Assembly (NCBI GenBank): GCA_030680855.1
Contig: JAUXUN010000013.1
Coordinates: 1 to 35,187 of the forward strand
Origin: Aestuariivirga sp.
GTDB lineage: Bacteria > Pseudomonadota > Alphaproteobacteria > Rhizobiales > Aestuariivirgaceae
DNA: 35,187 nt
Reading direction: 5' to 3'
A program made the position numbers and the translations under genes. Of this stretch, positions 1 to 7,470 are shown one piece after another. Under the pieces are notes generated by a model, which was given only the letters and a program-made list of their open reading frames with translations, was not told the origin of the DNA and made no database searches. The first letter of the stretch is position 1. Every line of letters begins with the position of its first letter.

Positions 1-681
1 TTCGAGATGGGGCGGAAGCTTGCCGAGCGGCTGGGCTATGCGCCCTCCGACCTCGACCGGATTCCGGCCGAGTCCATCGAGTCATTTGCCGGTGTCGGAT
101 ACTACTTCCATCTTGCCGATTTGAAGGACGGCGAGACCGTCGTCGATCTCGGAAGCGGCTCGGGGATGGACACCTTCGTCGCGGCGTTGAAGGTGGGCGC
201 GCGCGGCAAGGTGATTGGCATCGACATGACCGACGAACAGCGCGTGAAGGCCGAGCGGTTGCGTGATCGCGACGGCTTCCGGAATATCGCATACCTCAAG
301 GGATACATTGAGGCGGTCCAGCTTCCTGATGCCTCAGTCGATGTCGTGATCAGCAATGGCGTCATCAACCTTGCGACCGACAAGCGCAAAGTTTTCGACG
401 AAGCCGCGCGCCTGCTGAAGCCGGGCGGGCGCCTGGTGCTCTCCGACATCGTGACAGAAGTTCCATTGCCGGAGAAATTCGTGTGCGATTCAACGCTCTG
501 GGCCGCCTGCATCGGGGGCGCCACGCAGCAGGACGATTATCGTGGCCAGATCGAGGCGTCAGGCCTCAAGGTGGTCAAAGCGGAAGACAATATCGCCTAC
601 CAGTTTATTTCGGACAATGCCCGTGGCGCCAGCAGGAAATTCGGCGTGAAGAGCATCTCGCTTCTGGCCATCAAGTCTTAA
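1..681 (+). CDS. ArsM-like SAM-dependent methyltransferase (5' end outside window)
   Basis: Class I SAM methyltransferase of the arsenite-methyltransferase-like group. The reading frame is open to base 1, so the first ATG at base 7 is probably internal and the N-terminus is cut off by the window. Counting from that ATG, the SAM-binding motif VDLGSGSGMD lies at about residues 46-55, the acidic loop GIDMT at 71-75, motif VISNGVINL near 114-122 and LKPGG near 137-141. ArsM enzymes usually have a Cys where this protein has Gly in SNGVINL. Two cysteines remain (about 160 and 168, in VCDSTLWAACIGG), the second aligning by eye with a conserved ArsM cysteine. The fold is clear; arsenic as substrate is not established. 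No ars genes are visible nearby. Confidence 0.85.
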   Translation, partial: FEMGRKLAERLGYAPSDLDRIPAESIESFAGVGYYFHLADLKDGETVVDLGSGSGMDTFVAALKVGARGKVIGIDMTDEQRVKAERLRDRDGFRNIAYLKGYIEAVQLPDASVDVVISNGVINLATDKRKVFDEAARLLKPGGRLVLSDIVTEVPLPEKFVCDSTLWAACIGGATQQDDYRGQIEASGLKVVKAEDNIAYQFISDNARGASRKFGVKSISLLAIKS

Positions 682-721
682 GCACCTGGTCCGCAAAAAC
701 CAAATTCAACATTGATCAAAC

Positions 722-745
722 TGGAGGACACCAATGACTTCCTAA
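722..745 (+). other. Strong ribosome binding site before a three-codon ORF (MTS-stop)
   Basis: A good Shine-Dalgarno (ggagga at 723-728) precedes ATG at 734, but the ORF stops after three codons (ATG ACT TCC TAA). If the TAA is ignored, the frame continues through LSNANGSAGVTFSGPSAFP to a second TAA at 803-805. This could be a leader peptide, or a small gene broken by a nonsense change. It lies about 50 bases downstream of the ArsM-like gene on the same strand. Confidence 0.35.
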
Positions 746-877
746 CTTAGTAACGCCAATGGCTCGGCCGGCGTAACTTTTTCCGGACCAAGTGCTTTCC
801 CCTAAACCCATCACACATCGCAAAGCCTTCCTGAGAGGGGTGTGGTCCTCGCGATCAAATTCAATAAGGAACTAATC

Positions 878-1141
878 TTGAAGAAACTTTCAATTTCCCT
901 CATCGCCCTCGTTGTCATCTCGACTGCCGCACATTCTTCCCAGCGCGGCTATGACCTGCGTGACTCGGATTCGTACTTTGGCAAGTATTCAACGCAGTTG
1001 AAGAATGCCAGCACGAAGACCAATGCCCTTACAGTCATCAAGCGCGCAAAACCTTTGACCAACTTCGAGCGCATGATGAAGAACTCTGGAGATAGCAAAG
1101 GCGGCCAGGGCCGCAGGAGCGCTTCGAAGCCGGAAGTTTAA
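878..1141 (+). CDS. Small secreted protein of unknown function
   Basis: Not a family I recognise. I place the start at the TTG at 878 because taagga at 865-870 is well spaced before it and translation from there gives a clean signal peptide (KKLSISLIALVVISTAAHSS). The GTG at 842 would add twelve residues in front of that signal. The mature part is about 65 residues, basic and polar, with no cysteines, and contains the stretch TNFERMMKNSGDSKGGQGRR. The product should be exported to the periplasm. It lies between two methyltransferase genes on the same strand and is followed by a strong hairpin. Confidence 0.6.
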   Translation: MKKLSISLIALVVISTAAHSSQRGYDLRDSDSYFGKYSTQLKNASTKTNALTVIKRAKPLTNFERMMKNSGDSKGGQGRRSASKPEV

Positions 1142-1173
1142 CAGTCGTGGTTCCACCACCCGTCTGAGCCTTC

Positions 1174-1198
1174 GTGGCCGGGCTTCAAGCCCGGCCAC
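1174..1198. terminator. Perfect 12-bp hairpin downstream of the small secreted protein gene
   Basis: The arms 1174-1185 and 1187-1198 are perfect reverse complements (gtggccgggctt / aagcccggccac) around one central base. The hairpin begins 33 bases after the stop codon of the upstream gene. No T-run follows on either strand, so it is not a textbook Rho-independent terminator. It may be an mRNA 3'-end stabiliser or a dispersed palindromic repeat. Confidence 0.5.
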
Positions 1199-1357
1199 TG
1201 AACACAGAAATCAAACCATGCTATACTAAACCACGTCAACTTTCCGGAATGCCAGGGCCTAACTGGCACTCAGGATGGGCAGGATCGCAATTCTACAGGT
1301 GATTGCCCCGCTAATATTTTTGATATCGTCTTAACATATAAACACAGGAGAACGACC

Positions 1358-2173
1358 ATGAATCCGAACAAGGCACTTTGGGAAAAAGGTGACTTTACGC
1401 GCATTGCGCAAAGCATGAGAAAGAGCGGCGAAGCGCTCGTCAAGGGGCTTGGGCCTGTCAAAGGACTCAAGGTTCTCGATTTGGGCTGCGGCGATGGCAC
1501 GACTGCTCTGCCGGAAGCAAAGCTTGGGGCGGATGTGCTCGGCGTTGATATTGCCAGCAATCTGGTTGCAGCCGGGAACAAGCGCGCAAAGGAAGAAGGT
1601 CTGGCGAATTGCCGGTTTCAGGAAGGCGATGCATCCAACCTTAACGAACTCAACGATAAGTCCTTTGACCTGGTCGTGAGCATCTTCGGCGCCATGTTTG
1701 CTCCAAGGCCGTTCGATGTGGCCAAGGAGATGGTGCGCGTGACACGGCCGGGTGGCCGCATCGTCATGGGAAACTGGATTCCAGGTGACCCGACATTGGT
1801 GGCTCAAATCCTGAAAATAAGCTCCGCCTACTCGCCCCCGCCGCCGGAAGGCTTCATCAGCCCCATGACGTGGGGCGTTGAAAGCAATGTCATCGAAAGG
1901 TTTGCAGGCGCAGGTGTGCCAAAGGAGAATGTTTCCTTCGCAAGGGACACCTTCGCATTTGAAATTCCTGGCAAACCGTCAAAACTTCTTGCAACATTCA
2001 GGGAGTTCTATGGGCCAACCATGAATGCTTTTGAAGCCGCTGAAAAGAACGGCAAGGCCGACGAACTGCAAAGAGAGCTCGAAGCCTTGTTCAACAGCCA
2101 GAACAAAAGCCCGGACAAGGATGCAACGTCAATTCCAGCGACTTATCTGCGCGTCACTGTTGCGGTCAGTTAG
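1358..2173 (+). CDS. Class I SAM-dependent methyltransferase
   Basis: Soluble methyltransferase of 271 residues with the Methyltransf_11/25 fold. Motif I is VLDLGCGDG at residues 39-47, followed by the acidic residue of LGVDIA, by EGDA, and by the post-motif VTRPGGRIVMGNW. The family acts on small molecules and the substrate cannot be told from the sequence. A helical C-terminal part (about 150-271) follows the Rossmann core and ends with YLRVTVAVS. The start ATG has aggag at about 1346-1350. It lies downstream of a first, unrelated methyltransferase and converges on the minus-strand 5'-nucleotidase gene. Confidence 0.85.
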   Translation: MNPNKALWEKGDFTRIAQSMRKSGEALVKGLGPVKGLKVLDLGCGDGTTALPEAKLGADVLGVDIASNLVAAGNKRAKEEGLANCRFQEGDASNLNELNDKSFDLVVSIFGAMFAPRPFDVAKEMVRVTRPGGRIVMGNWIPGDPTLVAQILKISSAYSPPPPEGFISPMTWGVESNVIERFAGAGVPKENVSFARDTFAFEIPGKPSKLLATFREFYGPTMNAFEAAEKNGKADELQRELEALFNSQNKSPDKDATSIPATYLRVTVAVS

Positions 2174-2250
2174 CTTCTAATTCGCCTTGGCAGATGCGGC
2201 GGTCTTGTCAGCCTCGACCGCCGCAATCTTCCAGGTGTCGGACGACGAAA

Positions 2251-3750
2251 TCACTGAATCACAATCCTTCCCTCAACCTTCGCATCCACCGTGCCCAGCT
2301 TCTTCAGCAGCACCATCACGTCGTTGGCGATCAGCTTGCCGCCGCGCTGGTCCACCGTCACCTTGCCGCCCTTCAGCGCCGTGTAGCCGTCACCGCCGTC
2401 CAGCATGTAGTCATTGGTGGCGACCTTGTAAGTGGCCGTAAGGTCAAGCGGCTCGCTGCCCACCAACACCGAGACAATGCGCGAGCCCTTCGCCTGTTTC
2501 ACATCGGCCACAACCTTGAGCCCCGAGACCTGCGGGAAGCGCCCTGCCCCGTCCTCATAGAGGCTGAAGCCGTTTTCCAGCGCCTCCCAGATCTGCTTTC
2601 CGGAAACCTCGGTCAGAACCGTCACATTGCCGAAGGGCAATTCGCTCAGGATGTCGCGCCTGGTGATGTCGCTGCCCGCCGCATATTCCTTGTCGGCGCG
2701 AATGCCGCCGCCATTGGTGATGGCGATGTCGGCACCAACCGCGTCCTTCATCGCGTCGGCGATCAGGTTGCCGATGGCCGCCTCCTGGCTGCGCACGATG
2801 TTGCGCCGGCTGTCCAGCGGCCCCGTCGTCTTGCCGATCACCACGTTAAGCTCCTTGTCGAGCTCGGCCGCAAAAGCGTCAACCATCTTTTGCGTTTCCG
2901 GATCGGGGGCAACACTCGCTGTGTCGATAAAGCGGAAATTCGGCTCCCACTTCACCGTGCGCTTGCCGTCTTTCTCCTCGATGTTCACGGTGAGGTCGAT
3001 GGGCACCAGGTGATTGGCCTCGGTCGAGGTGTCCACATAGGCCGTGATGCCGTTGTATTGCACCACCAGGTCGTGATCGTCGCCCGAAAGGATCACGTCG
3101 AAGGCTTTCGAGGCAAACATCTTCTGGTCGTCGGAATGCGGCGCTTGCACCACGCCCACCACAAGCTCGGCCCCGTCCTTCCGCGCCTGCTTGGCCGCAT
3201 CGATTGCCGTCTGCGCCGTGGGCCCGAATTTCAGTTCGCCGGTGGAAGCCACTTGCGGCGAGGTGTCCTGTGCTACCGGGATGAGTGCGATCTTCACGCC
3301 CGCCACCTCTTTCGTCATCACCCCGCCGAGGCCTTTGACGGCGGAGCCGTCGGCATGCGTGATGTTGATCGCCGCCCAGGGATATTTCGACGCTTTCATT
3401 TTCTCGTCGAAATTCTCCACCCCGAAATCATATTCATGGTTGCCGGGAACCGCCAGGTCGAAGGGCACCACATTGGTGAGCTCGATCATGTTCATGCCGC
3501 GGTCGAGGCCCGAGAGCAGCGAGGGCGAAAGCAGGTCGCCGTCAAACAGGTAAAGGAAATTCGGGTTGGCTGCGCGCTCGGCCCGCGCCACCGCATTGAG
3601 CCGCGCCATGCCGCCGCGCGCCTTGCCGCCGTTGAAATTGTAAACATCGCCCACGCCCAGAAGCGTGATCTTCACCACCTCCGCCTGTGCCGGTGCGAAG
3701 GCGATCGCGCTCAGAAGCCCGGCCACGAGAAGTCTGGAAACAAATTTCAT
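2251..3750 (-). CDS. Periplasmic bifunctional metallophosphatase/5'-nucleotidase (UshA family)
   Basis: Secreted phosphoesterase of 499 residues, the usual length for the UshA/5'-nucleotidase family, which hydrolyses nucleotides (or nucleotide sugars) in the periplasm. A signal peptide ends near AFAPAQA (residue 23). The calcineurin-like metallophosphatase half carries GVGDVYNF (D35), YLFDGDLL, VPGNHEYDFG and LSGDDHD. The C-terminal 5_nucleotid_C half carries GNLIADAM and ITNGGGIRAD, then YKVATNDYMLDGGDGY. Two positions differ from the UshA consensus: Tyr37 where a metal-binding His is usual (DxH to DVY), and Asp in place of the first His of GHDH (GDDHD). A gggagag ribosome site precedes the ATG. 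It is divergent from the lipoprotein gene at 3910. Confidence 0.9.
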   Translation of the reverse strand: MKFVSRLLVAGLLSAIAFAPAQAEVVKITLLGVGDVYNFNGGKARGGMARLNAVARAERAANPNFLYLFDGDLLSPSLLSGLDRGMNMIELTNVVPFDLAVPGNHEYDFGVENFDEKMKASKYPWAAINITHADGSAVKGLGGVMTKEVAGVKIALIPVAQDTSPQVASTGELKFGPTAQTAIDAAKQARKDGAELVVGVVQAPHSDDQKMFASKAFDVILSGDDHDLVVQYNGITAYVDTSTEANHLVPIDLTVNIEEKDGKRTVKWEPNFRFIDTASVAPDPETQKMVDAFAAELDKELNVVIGKTTGPLDSRRNIVRSQEAAIGNLIADAMKDAVGADIAITNGGGIRADKEYAAGSDITRRDILSELPFGNVTVLTEVSGKQIWEALENGFSLYEDGAGRFPQVSGLKVVADVKQAKGSRIVSVLVGSEPLDLTATYKVATNDYMLDGGDGYTALKGGKVTVDQRGGKLIANDVMVLLKKLGTVDAKVEGRIVIQ

Positions 3751-3909
3751 GATGCTCTCCCATTATGCGTCGGGAGAAAAACTATGGCGGGAATATCGCG
3801 AAATCGTGACGTACGCGCCGTTTGCGCCGTCTGTGAAACAGTTAACGCCTTCTCCACATTGTCGCCATATGCTAAGCGTTTACCAAGGGTCCTTTCGGCG
3901 GAGTAACCC

Positions 3910-4296
3910 ATGAACGATCGTGCCTGCGCAGCTATTCTATTGATTTCATTGGGCTTGGGCGCCTGCGCCAATCAGGACAGGGCCTATGCGCCCATCGACC
4001 AGCAGCCCCTGGGCCTGAGCCAGGCCGACATCAGCAACATCCTGTCCGGCAAGAGCTGGCGCTGGTCCGGCCCCAATAACAGCGGCGTCACCCTCTATGC
4101 ATCCGATGGCACATCGCTTGTGGAAGTCACTGGAAAGGGAACAACTACAGGTACTTGGAGCGCCAAGGATGGCCAGCTCTGCGAAGCCTTCGCCCCCGCC
4201 CCCTTCCTGCCAAAAGGTGTGGCCCTGAATTGCCAGCCCATCTCCGGCTCCGGCAATGTGTATCAGGTCGGACAGGCAACCTTCACGCTGGCGTGA
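3910..4296 (+). CDS. DUF995-like outer-membrane lipoprotein, first copy
   Basis: Small lipoprotein of 128 residues. The lipobox LGAC places the lipidated Cys at residue 19. The mature part begins with a low-complexity stretch and then carries the pattern LSQADISNILSGKSWRW, YASDGT, GTTTGTWS and LCE. The same order of motifs occurs in the lipoprotein at 5135-5548, so the two are diverged paralogues. It resembles DUF995 proteins common in Hyphomicrobiales (family from memory). The function is unknown; it probably acts at the cell envelope. The ATG is preceded by cggag at a suitable distance. An L,D-transpeptidase gene follows, which suggests a cell-wall role, but that is inference. Confidence 0.75.
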   Translation: MNDRACAAILLISLGLGACANQDRAYAPIDQQPLGLSQADISNILSGKSWRWSGPNNSGVTLYASDGTSLVEVTGKGTTTGTWSAKDGQLCEAFAPAPFLPKGVALNCQPISGSGNVYQVGQATFTLA

Positions 4297-4401
4297 ACCC
4301 CAGCCACATAATCGCCACAGCTTTATCACCCTCCCGCCGCGTGGAACTTTCATAAGACTTCTCCGTTTGAGATCATCCATTTATGCTGAAAGGAGGAAGC
4401 C

Positions 4402-5076
4402 ATGTCAGTTGCCGTTTCGCGCCGCAAACTTTTGCTCGGCTCCCTTTCGCTGTTAACCCTTGCAAACCCGGCATTTGCGCAATCAAATCTGCTTTACGGC
4501 GGCGAAAGCGATGGCTTTACTCGTGATCCCAGCCTGCTGCCGCCACCCGAATCACCGGTGGATTTCCAGATCGTCCCGGCCAACCTGAAGAAGATCCCTG
4601 ACACCTTCCGCAAGCAGCTCGTCGATTATCCCGGCGCCGAATGGCCCGGCACCCTTATCGTCGATCCCGAGCACCGCCACCTCTACCACGTCCTCGAAAA
4701 CAACCAGGCCATCCGCTACGGCGTCGGCGTCGGCCGCGAAGGTTTTTCCTGGAGTGGAGAGGCAAAAATCGGCATGAAGCGCCGCTGGCCGCGCTGGCTG
4801 CCGCCGGAAGAAATGGTTGCAAGAGACGAAAATGCGGCGAAATGGGCCAACGGCATGCCCGGCGGCCCGGAAAATCCCCTGGGCGCCCGCGCCCTTTATC
4901 TCTATGCGAATGGCGAAGATACACTGTACCGCATTCATGGCACCAATGATCCCTCCTCCATTGGCAAGGCGCTCTCTTCCGGCTGCGTCCGCATGCTCAA
5001 TCAGGACATAGCCGATCTCTATTTGCGCGTCCCCGTGGGTTCCAAGGTTGTCGTGCTGCCTTCACAAGGGGTATAG
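4402..5076 (+). CDS. L,D-transpeptidase (YkuD domain)
   Basis: Exported peptidoglycan cross-linking enzyme of 224 residues. The N-terminus VSRRKLLLGSLSLLTLANPAFA looks like a twin-arginine-type signal peptide. The YkuD domain spans about residues 80-221: GTLIVDPEHRHLYHV starts the beta fold, and HGTNDPSSIGKALSSGCVRM holds the catalytic His179 and nucleophile Cys195. The residue pair before the Cys is Ser-Gly, an accepted variant of His-Gly. YkuD enzymes form 3-3 cross-links or attach lipoproteins to peptidoglycan. The start has a near-perfect ribosome site (aaaggagg at 4389-4396). It is flanked on both sides by paralogous lipoprotein genes on the same strand, which could be partners. Confidence 0.92.
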   Translation: MSVAVSRRKLLLGSLSLLTLANPAFAQSNLLYGGESDGFTRDPSLLPPPESPVDFQIVPANLKKIPDTFRKQLVDYPGAEWPGTLIVDPEHRHLYHVLENNQAIRYGVGVGREGFSWSGEAKIGMKRRWPRWLPPEEMVARDENAAKWANGMPGGPENPLGARALYLYANGEDTLYRIHGTNDPSSIGKALSSGCVRMLNQDIADLYLRVPVGSKVVVLPSQGV

Positions 5077-5134
5077 TGCTTGATGCAGCAGCAAAGCTGT
5101 GGCACATGGCGTGAAGTTGGGGACGTAACCGATC

Positions 5135-5548
5135 GTGAAATCAAGTGGCAGACTATTGAGTATCATGTGCGTGGCTTCGCTTGGCCTCGCCGGCTGTGCC
5201 ACTGGCCCCAAGGGCGTCCGCTTTATTGACGGCGCAGGCGGCGCAGGCACAAAGCCGGTGGCCCAGCCCATCCGCCAATTCAGCGCCGCCGAAATTCAAA
5301 CGGCAATCGTCGGCAAGACATTTCAATATACGCGCAGCGACGGCAATGGCTTTGTCACTTACAACGCCGATGGCACTTTCAATTACCAGGATGATACCAA
5401 AGGAGAAGGCACCGGCAAATGGGAAACCAGCAACAGCCTGTTCTGCGAAATTTTTGGCGCCAGGGCCATTCAGGAATGCGGCGAGTTCAAGAACACCGGT
5501 GACGCCTATTTCGCAGCCAAATCCCGCCTCGTGGAAATGAAGTCTTAG
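5135..5548 (+). CDS. DUF995-like outer-membrane lipoprotein, second copy
   Basis: Lipoprotein of 137 residues with lipobox LAGC (Cys21). The start is a GTG at 5135 with gggga upstream. After a Gly/Ala-rich linker the mature domain reads FSAAEIQTAIVGKTFQY, GNGFVTYNADGTFNY, GEGTGKWETSNSLFCE, and ends with a Cys-containing ECGEFKNTGDAYF segment. These motifs line up with those of the lipoprotein at 3910-4296. It lies 58 bases after the L,D-transpeptidase, and its stop is just 3 bases from the stop of the converging metallo-hydrolase gene. Function unknown. Confidence 0.75.
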   Translation: MKSSGRLLSIMCVASLGLAGCATGPKGVRFIDGAGGAGTKPVAQPIRQFSAAEIQTAIVGKTFQYTRSDGNGFVTYNADGTFNYQDDTKGEGTGKWETSNSLFCEIFGARAIQECGEFKNTGDAYFAAKSRLVEMKS

Positions 5549-6189
5549 AGACCCTGAATAAACGGATTGGTCTTGCGCTCGATGCCGATCTGGCTGGCGC
5601 GGCCATGCCCCGGCAGGAATGCCACATCGTCGCCAAGCGGCAGCACCTTTTCCTTGATGGATGCCATCAGTGTGTCGTGGCTGCCATAGGGAAAGTCCGT
5701 GCGCCCCACCGAGCCCTGAAACAACACATCGCCCATCAGGGCAAAGCGATTCTCATCATTGAAGTAGACAACTGACCCCGGCGAGTGTCCTGGCGCATGC
5801 AGGAGCGAGAACTTCATGCCCGCAACGTCAACTTCATCTCCATCATTCAGCCAGCGGTCCGGCACAACGCTGCGGGAATCGGTCATGCCAAATTTGGCCC
5901 CGCTCATTGGCAAGTCTTTCAACAGGAACAGGTCCTCCTTGTGTGGGCCTTCGAGCTTCACGCCCAGCGCGTCGCGGAGTTCCGCAGCCCCTCCCGCATG
6001 ATCGATGTGGCCATGCGTGAGCAAAATTTTCTCAACCCTGACATCGGATTGTTCGATGGCCTTGAGAATAGTCGGCACATCGCCGCCCGGATCCACGATT
6101 GCGCCCCGCTTGTTTTCTTCATTGAAAACCAGAGAGCAATTCTGCTGGAAGGGCGTGACAGGAATGATAAGAACTTTGAGCTTAGCCAT
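5545..6189 (-). CDS. MBL-fold metallo-hydrolase, glyoxalase II-like (YcbL type)
   Basis: Cytosolic metallo-beta-lactamase-fold hydrolase of 214 residues. All zinc ligands of the glyoxalase II group are visible: THGHIDHAGG (His59, His61, Asp63, His64), His135 in HAPGHSPGS, Asp154 in LMGDVLF, and His195 in LPGHG. The protein lacks the extra C-terminal helical domain of true glyoxalase II (about 250 residues), which matches the shorter YcbL subgroup. It probably hydrolyses a thioester such as an S-acyl-glutathione; the exact substrate is unknown. Its 3' end overlaps the last bases of the lipoprotein gene on the other strand. Confidence 0.88.
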   Translation of the reverse strand: MAKLKVLIIPVTPFQQNCSLVFNEENKRGAIVDPGGDVPTILKAIEQSDVRVEKILLTHGHIDHAGGAAELRDALGVKLEGPHKEDLFLLKDLPMSGAKFGMTDSRSVVPDRWLNDGDEVDVAGMKFSLLHAPGHSPGSVVYFNDENRFALMGDVLFQGSVGRTDFPYGSHDTLMASIKEKVLPLGDDVAFLPGHGRASQIGIERKTNPFIQGL

Positions 6190-6300
6190 GATGGCGCTGC
6201 ATAGCGATCCTGCGGAAGGCCCGCAAGTGCCTGCTTCCCTTGCCTAAAATTGGGGCAAAGGCTAGAGCCAGTGAAAATAGTTCACCCGAGGCAATGCCCC

Positions 6301-7470
6301 ATGTCCGCAACCGCTGCCACACCCTGGCGCTATGGCAATCTTGTTGCAGCAATTGCAACAATAGCCAGTTGCGATATTGCGCTTGGCTTCACCTTCCAGT
6401 TGCTGCCCCTGCTCATGGAAATGCAGCACATCCCCGCCTGGATCATCGGCCTCAACGCCGCCATGGGGCCAATTGGCATTCTGCTTGCGGGTCCATTTCT
6501 CCCCCGGGTTATCAGCCGCGTCGGCGCCAAGCGTGTCGCCTACGTCGCGGTGCTGTTCACCATGGCTGCACTGTTTGCATTCAAGGCAATGCCCAGTCTC
6601 TACATCTGGTTTCCCCTTCGCTTTGCCCTTGGCATTGCAACAGGCGCGCTGTTCACCATTAGCGAAGCCTGGATACTTACCTTTGCCGGCGCAGGCAGCC
6701 GCGGCCGCATCATGGGCATTTACACTGGCGTCATGGCAATCTCGTTTTCGCTTGGTCCGTTTATGGTGCCGTTTACGGGGACTGAAGGTTGGCTGCCCTG
6801 GCTTATCGGAATTTCCTGTCTCGGTCTCAGTATCCTTCCCCTCACGCTGGTGAATGTAAGCAATGACATTTTCCACGACGAGAAAGGCGGAAACTTCCTG
6901 CGCGTCATCAAGCGCGCGCCACTGCTCCTGTTTGCGGTTTGCACCGCCACGCTATTCGATACCGTGTTCATTTCCTTCTTCGCAATTTTTGGCTTGCGGT
7001 CGGGCCTTACCCTGCAAACCGCCAGCTGGGTGCTTGGCGCCGGCATTCTCGGCAGTCTCGGCTTTCAGTTCCTGATTGGCGCGCTGTCCGACAGGTGGTC
7101 CCGCGTCGGTGTGGTTGTGTGGTCGGCCGCCATCACTGTTATAACCTGCGTCACATTGATATTTGTCGTTCATTCCTGGCTCATCTGGCCAACCGTCATC
7201 ATCATGGCGACAGCGGCCTTTGCCGTTTACGTCGTAGCCCTGGCGATCATGGGAGACACGTTCAAGGGTGCCGATCTCGTTGCCGGCTCCGCTGCCTTTT
7301 CCGCCATGTGGGGCGTTGGCGGCCTTGTGGGTCCTCCCATGGCAGGCGCTGCCATTGACGCATTTGGCGTGAACTCCATGCCGCTTCTGCTGGCAGCATT
7401 CTACGTCATGCTGCTTGTTGGCCTTGCGTTGAGCCGCGGGCAGTTCATACGGGCGCCATCCGATGGATAG
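6301..7470 (+). CDS. MFS transporter, first of a tandem pair
   Basis: Major facilitator superfamily permease of 389 residues with about 12 hydrophobic segments. The ATG at 6301 is preferred: cgagg lies 9 bases upstream and the protein then begins with a short polar leader before helix 1. A TTG at 6250 and a GTG at 6271 are in frame but less likely. After helix 2 comes RVISRVGAKRVAY, the MFS loop signature, and the central loop carries NDIFHDEKGGN. The sequence resembles YcaD-type drug/metabolite permeases; the substrate is unknown. The next gene encodes a related transporter and overlaps this one by 8 bases, so the two are probably translated together. Confidence 0.88.
   Translation: MSATAATPWRYGNLVAAIATIASCDIALGFTFQLLPLLMEMQHIPAWIIGLNAAMGPIGILLAGPFLPRVISRVGAKRVAYVAVLFTMAALFAFKAMPSLYIWFPLRFALGIATGALFTISEAWILTFAGAGSRGRIMGIYTGVMAISFSLGPFMVPFTGTEGWLPWLIGISCLGLSILPLTLVNVSNDIFHDEKGGNFLRVIKRAPLLLFAVCTATLFDTVFISFFAIFGLRSGLTLQTASWVLGAGILGSLGFQFLIGALSDRWSRVGVVVWSAAITVITCVTLIFVVHSWLIWPTVIIMATAAFAVYVVALAIMGDTFKGADLVAGSAAFSAMWGVGGLVGPPMAGAAIDAFGVNSMPLLLAAFYVMLLVGLALSRGQFIRAPSDG

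Noticed and set aside
2194-3906. 570-codon open frame on the plus strand
   Set aside because: It is the complement of the 5'-nucleotidase gene, rich in His/Arg without any fold signature, and the minus-strand frame has a signal peptide and all family motifs.
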